The position numbers were made by a program, and so were the translations under genes. A stretch of 64,000 nt of DNA. Source: Clostridiales bacterium (GTDB lineage Bacteria > Bacillota > Clostridia > Christensenellales > UBA1242). Below are positions 61,346 to 64,000 of this stretch, one piece after another; the stretch's first letter is position 1; every line of letters starts with the position of its first letter. Location of the stretch: assembly GCA_003524095.1 (NCBI GenBank), contig DOEE01000003.1, positions 611,138 through 675,137 of the forward strand. Reading direction: 5' to 3'. The notes beneath the pieces were generated by a model. It made no database searches. It had not been told where the DNA came from and saw nothing but the letters and a program-made list of their open reading frames with translations.

Positions 61346-63306
61346 TATTTCTTACTCCTACTTTCAAATGCATCTACTTTGTTAAAGTTGGCATTTGCAA
61401 TAATATATTTCTTTCTAGCATCAATGTTATCTCCCATAAGTGTCGAAATCATTTCTTCGGCATCGGCAGCATCATCAACAGTAATTTTTACAAGCACTCT
61501 CTTTTTTGGATCCATTGTGGTATCCCAAAGTTGTTCGGCAGACATTTCGCCAAGTCCTTTGTATCTTTGAACATTGTATCCGCTTCCCGCTTCTTTGACT
61601 ATATCATCATAATCTTCTTCGTTATAAACGTACTTTTCAAAACCTTTTTTGTAAATTTTGTAGAGTGGTGCTATAGCACAATAAACATGTCCCGTGTTTA
61701 TAAGTTCACGCATATATCTATAAAAGAATGTAAGTAGTATTGCCCTTATGTGAGCCCCATCTTGGTCGGCATCGGACATAATAATTACTTTGTTATACTT
61801 TAGATGTTCGATATTAAAGTCGCTTCCAATTCCAGTACCACATGCAGATATAATAGTTCTAATCTCTTCGTTATCCAAAATTTGAGAAAGTCGTTTTTTC
61901 TCAACATTCAAAGGTTTTCCCCTAAGTGGCAATATTGCTTGAAAACTTCGGTCTCTAGCACTTTTTGCACTACCACCCGCACTATCTCCTTCAACGATAA
62001 ACACTTCATTCAAAAGCGGATTTTTGCCCGAACAGTTAGATAATTTTCCAACAAGCGAATAAGTATCTACACTATTTTTTTGACGAGCCACTTCTTTGGC
62101 TTTTTTGGAGGCATCTCTAACTCTTGCAGCACCTTTTGCTTTGTTAATAATATCAGTCAAAACCTGTTTGCTACTGGTTTGATTTGCAAAGTTCATAAGC
62201 CCGTTATATATAATATTTTCAACTTCAAGTTTTGCTTCAGGATTTCCAAGTTTGGTTTTTGTTTGACCTTCAAACTGAACATTTTTCATCTTTATGGCAA
62301 GAATTGCAGTCATTCCCTCTCTATAGTCTTCGCCAAGCAAATTTTGTTCTTTGTCTTTGAGTAATCCCATATTTCTTGCTATTTCATTAAATGCCCTTGT
62401 GATTCCCGACTTCAAGCCAGTCTCGTGCATACCACCTTCGGGAGTTGGAATATTATTGACATAACTAAACACATTTTCGGAATATAAATCAACATGTTGA
62501 ATTACACAGCCAAGTTCTAATACATTAGATTTTCCTTCAATATAAATTGGGTCTTTGTACAAAACTGTATTTTTTTCATTAATAAAACCAATAAATTCTT
62601 TGAGTCCATTTGTATAATTATACACTCTTTTTTGGTCACCTAGTTCCTCTGGTTGATTTTCATCAATTAGTTCAATTGTTATACCTTTGTTCAAAAAAGC
62701 AAGTTCTCTCACTCTTTTTGCAATCATTTCTCTATCAAACAAACAATCTTTGAATATTCTAGCGTCGGGTTTGAAGGTAACAGTTGTCCCCGTTTCGGTG
62801 GTTGGTCCTAGACATTCAAGCGGTGCAACTGGCACACCTCCAGAGATTTTGTCCTTTCCTTTTTTGACTGCCCTAAACTCCATAAAATATTTGTGACCAT
62901 CGTTGCAAACTTCAACCTTAAGCCACTCAGACAATGCATTAGTTACAGATGCACCAACACCATGCAATCCGCCCGAGTACGAATAATTTGAATTATTAAA
63001 CTTTCCACCAGCATGCAATTGTGTAAAAACGACCTGAACACCGCTTACTTTTAATGTTGGGTGTTTGTCTACTGGAATACCCCTTCCGTTATCTTTGACT
63101 GTTATGCTATTATCCGTATGCATAGTTATTGTAATTTTGTTACCATAACCATTTGCAATTTCGTCAACAGCATTATCTACGATTTCCCATAACAAGTGAT
63201 GCATACCTTTGATACCAGTTGTACCAATGTACATTCCCGGTCTAAGTCTTACAGCATCAAGACCTTGCAAAACAATTATATCTTTACTTTTATAATTCTC
63301 AGACAA
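61345..63306 (-). CDS. parE: type IIA topoisomerase B subunit (ParE/GyrB), TTG start
   Basis: The 653-residue ATPase subunit has the GHKL motif EIVDNAVDE (41-49), GRGIPVD, GLHGVGASV, the Toprim EGDSAGGSAK, and DADQDGAHI metal acids. The start is TTG at 63304-63306, preceded by GGAG at eight bases. It precedes the A subunit on one transcript. ParE is preferred over GyrB because the paired A subunit lacks a GyrA box. Confidence 0.82.
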   Translation of the reverse strand: MSENYKSKDIIVLQGLDAVRLRPGMYIGTTGIKGMHHLLWEIVDNAVDEIANGYGNKITITMHTDNSITVKDNGRGIPVDKHPTLKVSGVQVVFTQLHAGGKFNNSNYSYSGGLHGVGASVTNALSEWLKVEVCNDGHKYFMEFRAVKKGKDKISGGVPVAPLECLGPTTETGTTVTFKPDARIFKDCLFDREMIAKRVRELAFLNKGITIELIDENQPEELGDQKRVYNYTNGLKEFIGFINEKNTVLYKDPIYIEGKSNVLELGCVIQHVDLYSENVFSYVNNIPTPEGGMHETGLKSGITRAFNEIARNMGLLKDKEQNLLGEDYREGMTAILAIKMKNVQFEGQTKTKLGNPEAKLEVENIIYNGLMNFANQTSSKQVLTDIINKAKGAARVRDASKKAKEVARQKNSVDTYSLVGKLSNCSGKNPLLNEVFIVEGDSAGGSAKSARDRSFQAILPLRGKPLNVEKKRLSQILDNEEIRTIISACGTGIGSDFNIEHLKYNKVIIMSDADQDGAHIRAILLTFFYRYMRELINTGHVYCAIAPLYKIYKKGFEKYVYNEEDYDDIVKEAGSGYNVQRYKGLGEMSAEQLWDTTMDPKKRVLVKITVDDAADAEEMISTLMGDNIDARKKYIIANANFNKVDAFESRSKK

Positions 63307-63344
63307 AAGTGCTTCTCCTTAACTTTCAATTTTTTACAAATTAG

Positions 63345-63373
63345 ATTATATCACAAAAAACGCCAAAAAACAA
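63345..63373 (-). promoter_or_regulatory. promoter of the topoisomerase operon
   Basis: TATAAT (63345-63350) and TTGTTT (63368-63373) are 17 bases apart on the minus strand. Confidence 0.65.
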
Positions 63374-63472
63374 TCGTTTTTTTAACTTATTAAATATTTG
63401 CAGAAAACAGTATTTAATATATTTTTATACAAAATTAAGTATATTTATTCTTCTTTCAAAAATGCACATATT

Positions 63473-63499
63473 TTGACATTTTTCGTCATAAAATATACT
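63473..63499 (+). promoter_or_regulatory. candidate murG promoter
   Basis: A perfect TTGACA and TATACT are only 15 bases apart, short of the ideal 17. They lie 17 bases before murG, just upstream of its ribosome binding site. Confidence 0.4.
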
Positions 63500-63515
63500 T
63501 AAAGGACGGAGCAAG

Positions 63516-64000
63516 ATGAAAAAAATTGTTTTTACTGGCGGTGGCACTGCCGGACATATTATGCCAAACCTAGCACTTATCCAAAATCTCAAAAACTACA
63601 AAATATATTATCTAGGTTCAAATGGAATGGAAAAAGAAATTGTTTCTAAGCACAAAAATATTACTTTTGTTGAAATTCCAACAGTTAAATTTATAAGAAG
63701 TTTAACACTCAAAAATTTACTTATCCCATTTAAACTAATAAAAAGCATTAGCACCTGCAAAAAGATATTAAAGGACATCAAGCCCGATATTGTCTTTAGC
63801 AAAGGCGGGTATGTCTCAGTTCCGGCATGCTTGTCCGCATCGAAACTAAATATTCCTGTACTCACCCACGAAAGTGATTTAACTGTAGGTCTTGCCAACA
63901 AAATTATAGCAAAAAAAGCCAAGTATTTATGCTGTAGTTTTAGAGAAACAGCAAATTCTTTTGGTAAAAACGCAATTTTTACTGGTTCGCCCGTTAGAAA
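63516..64000 (+). CDS. murG: MurG glycosyltransferase, 3' end outside the window
   Basis: The 161 visible codons begin MKKIVFTGGGTAGHIMPN, the MurG N-terminal signature. FSKGGYVSVPACLSA and PVLTHESDLTVGLANK, the acceptor-binding region, follow. MurG adds GlcNAc to lipid I to make lipid II on the inner membrane face. AAAGGACGGAG precedes the ATG. The frame is open at the window edge. Confidence 0.95.
   Translation, partial: MKKIVFTGGGTAGHIMPNLALIQNLKNYKIYYLGSNGMEKEIVSKHKNITFVEIPTVKFIRSLTLKNLLIPFKLIKSISTCKKILKDIKPDIVFSKGGYVSVPACLSASKLNIPVLTHESDLTVGLANKIIAKKAKYLCCSFRETANSFGKNAIFTGSPVR

Noticed and set aside
58454..63306. Calling the topoisomerase pair gyrB-gyrA
   Set aside because: No GyrA box is seen in the A-subunit C-terminus and no oriC-type neighbours are present; ParE/ParC is kept as provisional.

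Overview
The window is strongly AT-rich, densely coded bacterial DNA from a low-GC Firmicute, most likely an uncultured spore-forming relative of the Clostridia. The evidence is the conserved Firmicute gene order (rpmB opposite asp23-fakA; rpoZ, priA-def-fmt-rsmB-rlmN-rsgA-rpe; lepA-hemW-hrcA-grpE-dnaK-dnaJ; rsmE-mtaB-HIT-rpsU), a CIRCE heat-shock operator, AGGAG ribosome binding sites, and sporulation genes: sigK with a pro-sequence, a PdaB-like deacetylase, and a 26-codon spoVM that is easily overlooked. Most genes lie on the minus strand in tightly overlapping operons.

Region by region: 1-300 holds tRNA-Gly, two tandem decayed tRNA-Gly copies and tRNA-Val. 400-1500 holds a 45-residue basic protein behind a 21-bp palindrome and an SdpI-like membrane protein. 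1.6-12.7 kb is the asp23-fakA / rpmB / spoVM / rpe-to-priA / rpoZ block, without the PrpC-PrkC phosphatase-kinase pair usually found between rlmN and rsgA. 12.8-17.6 kb carries ligA and pcrA. 17.9-27.3 kb is the rpsU-HIT-mtaB-rsmE and heat-shock block. Where prmA is expected, it carries an NAD-salvage-like trio (nicotinamidase, NadM-like adenylyltransferase, divergent PRPP-synthetase-like protein). 27.5-32.2 kb has hemW, lepA, a degenerate glycerophosphodiesterase and a guanylate kinase. 33-39.8 kb has rarA, RNase P RNA, sigK, the trmR-trhP wobble-uridine pair and RNase J.

41.2-51.9 kb is the unusual part: an intact, collinear podovirus-like head and tail cassette on the minus strand. It runs large terminase, small-terminase-like protein, zinc protein, portal, scaffold, major capsid, connector, tail hub, a further tail protein, a coiled-coil protein and two holin-like proteins. 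There is no integrase, replication gene, repressor or recognisable endolysin nearby. A GC-rich terminator follows the capsid gene and another closes the operon. Just upstream are a sigma-region-4-like regulator and two membrane-anchored SH3/beta-propeller surface proteins. A domesticated, gene-transfer-agent-like particle under host control is the most interesting hypothesis; a cryptic or satellite prophage is the main alternative.

56-64 kb returns to host genes: a DUF3592-like protein, a double OB-fold SSB-like protein, the PdaB-like deacetylase, a type IIA topoisomerase pair, and the divergent start of murG, which runs off the window.
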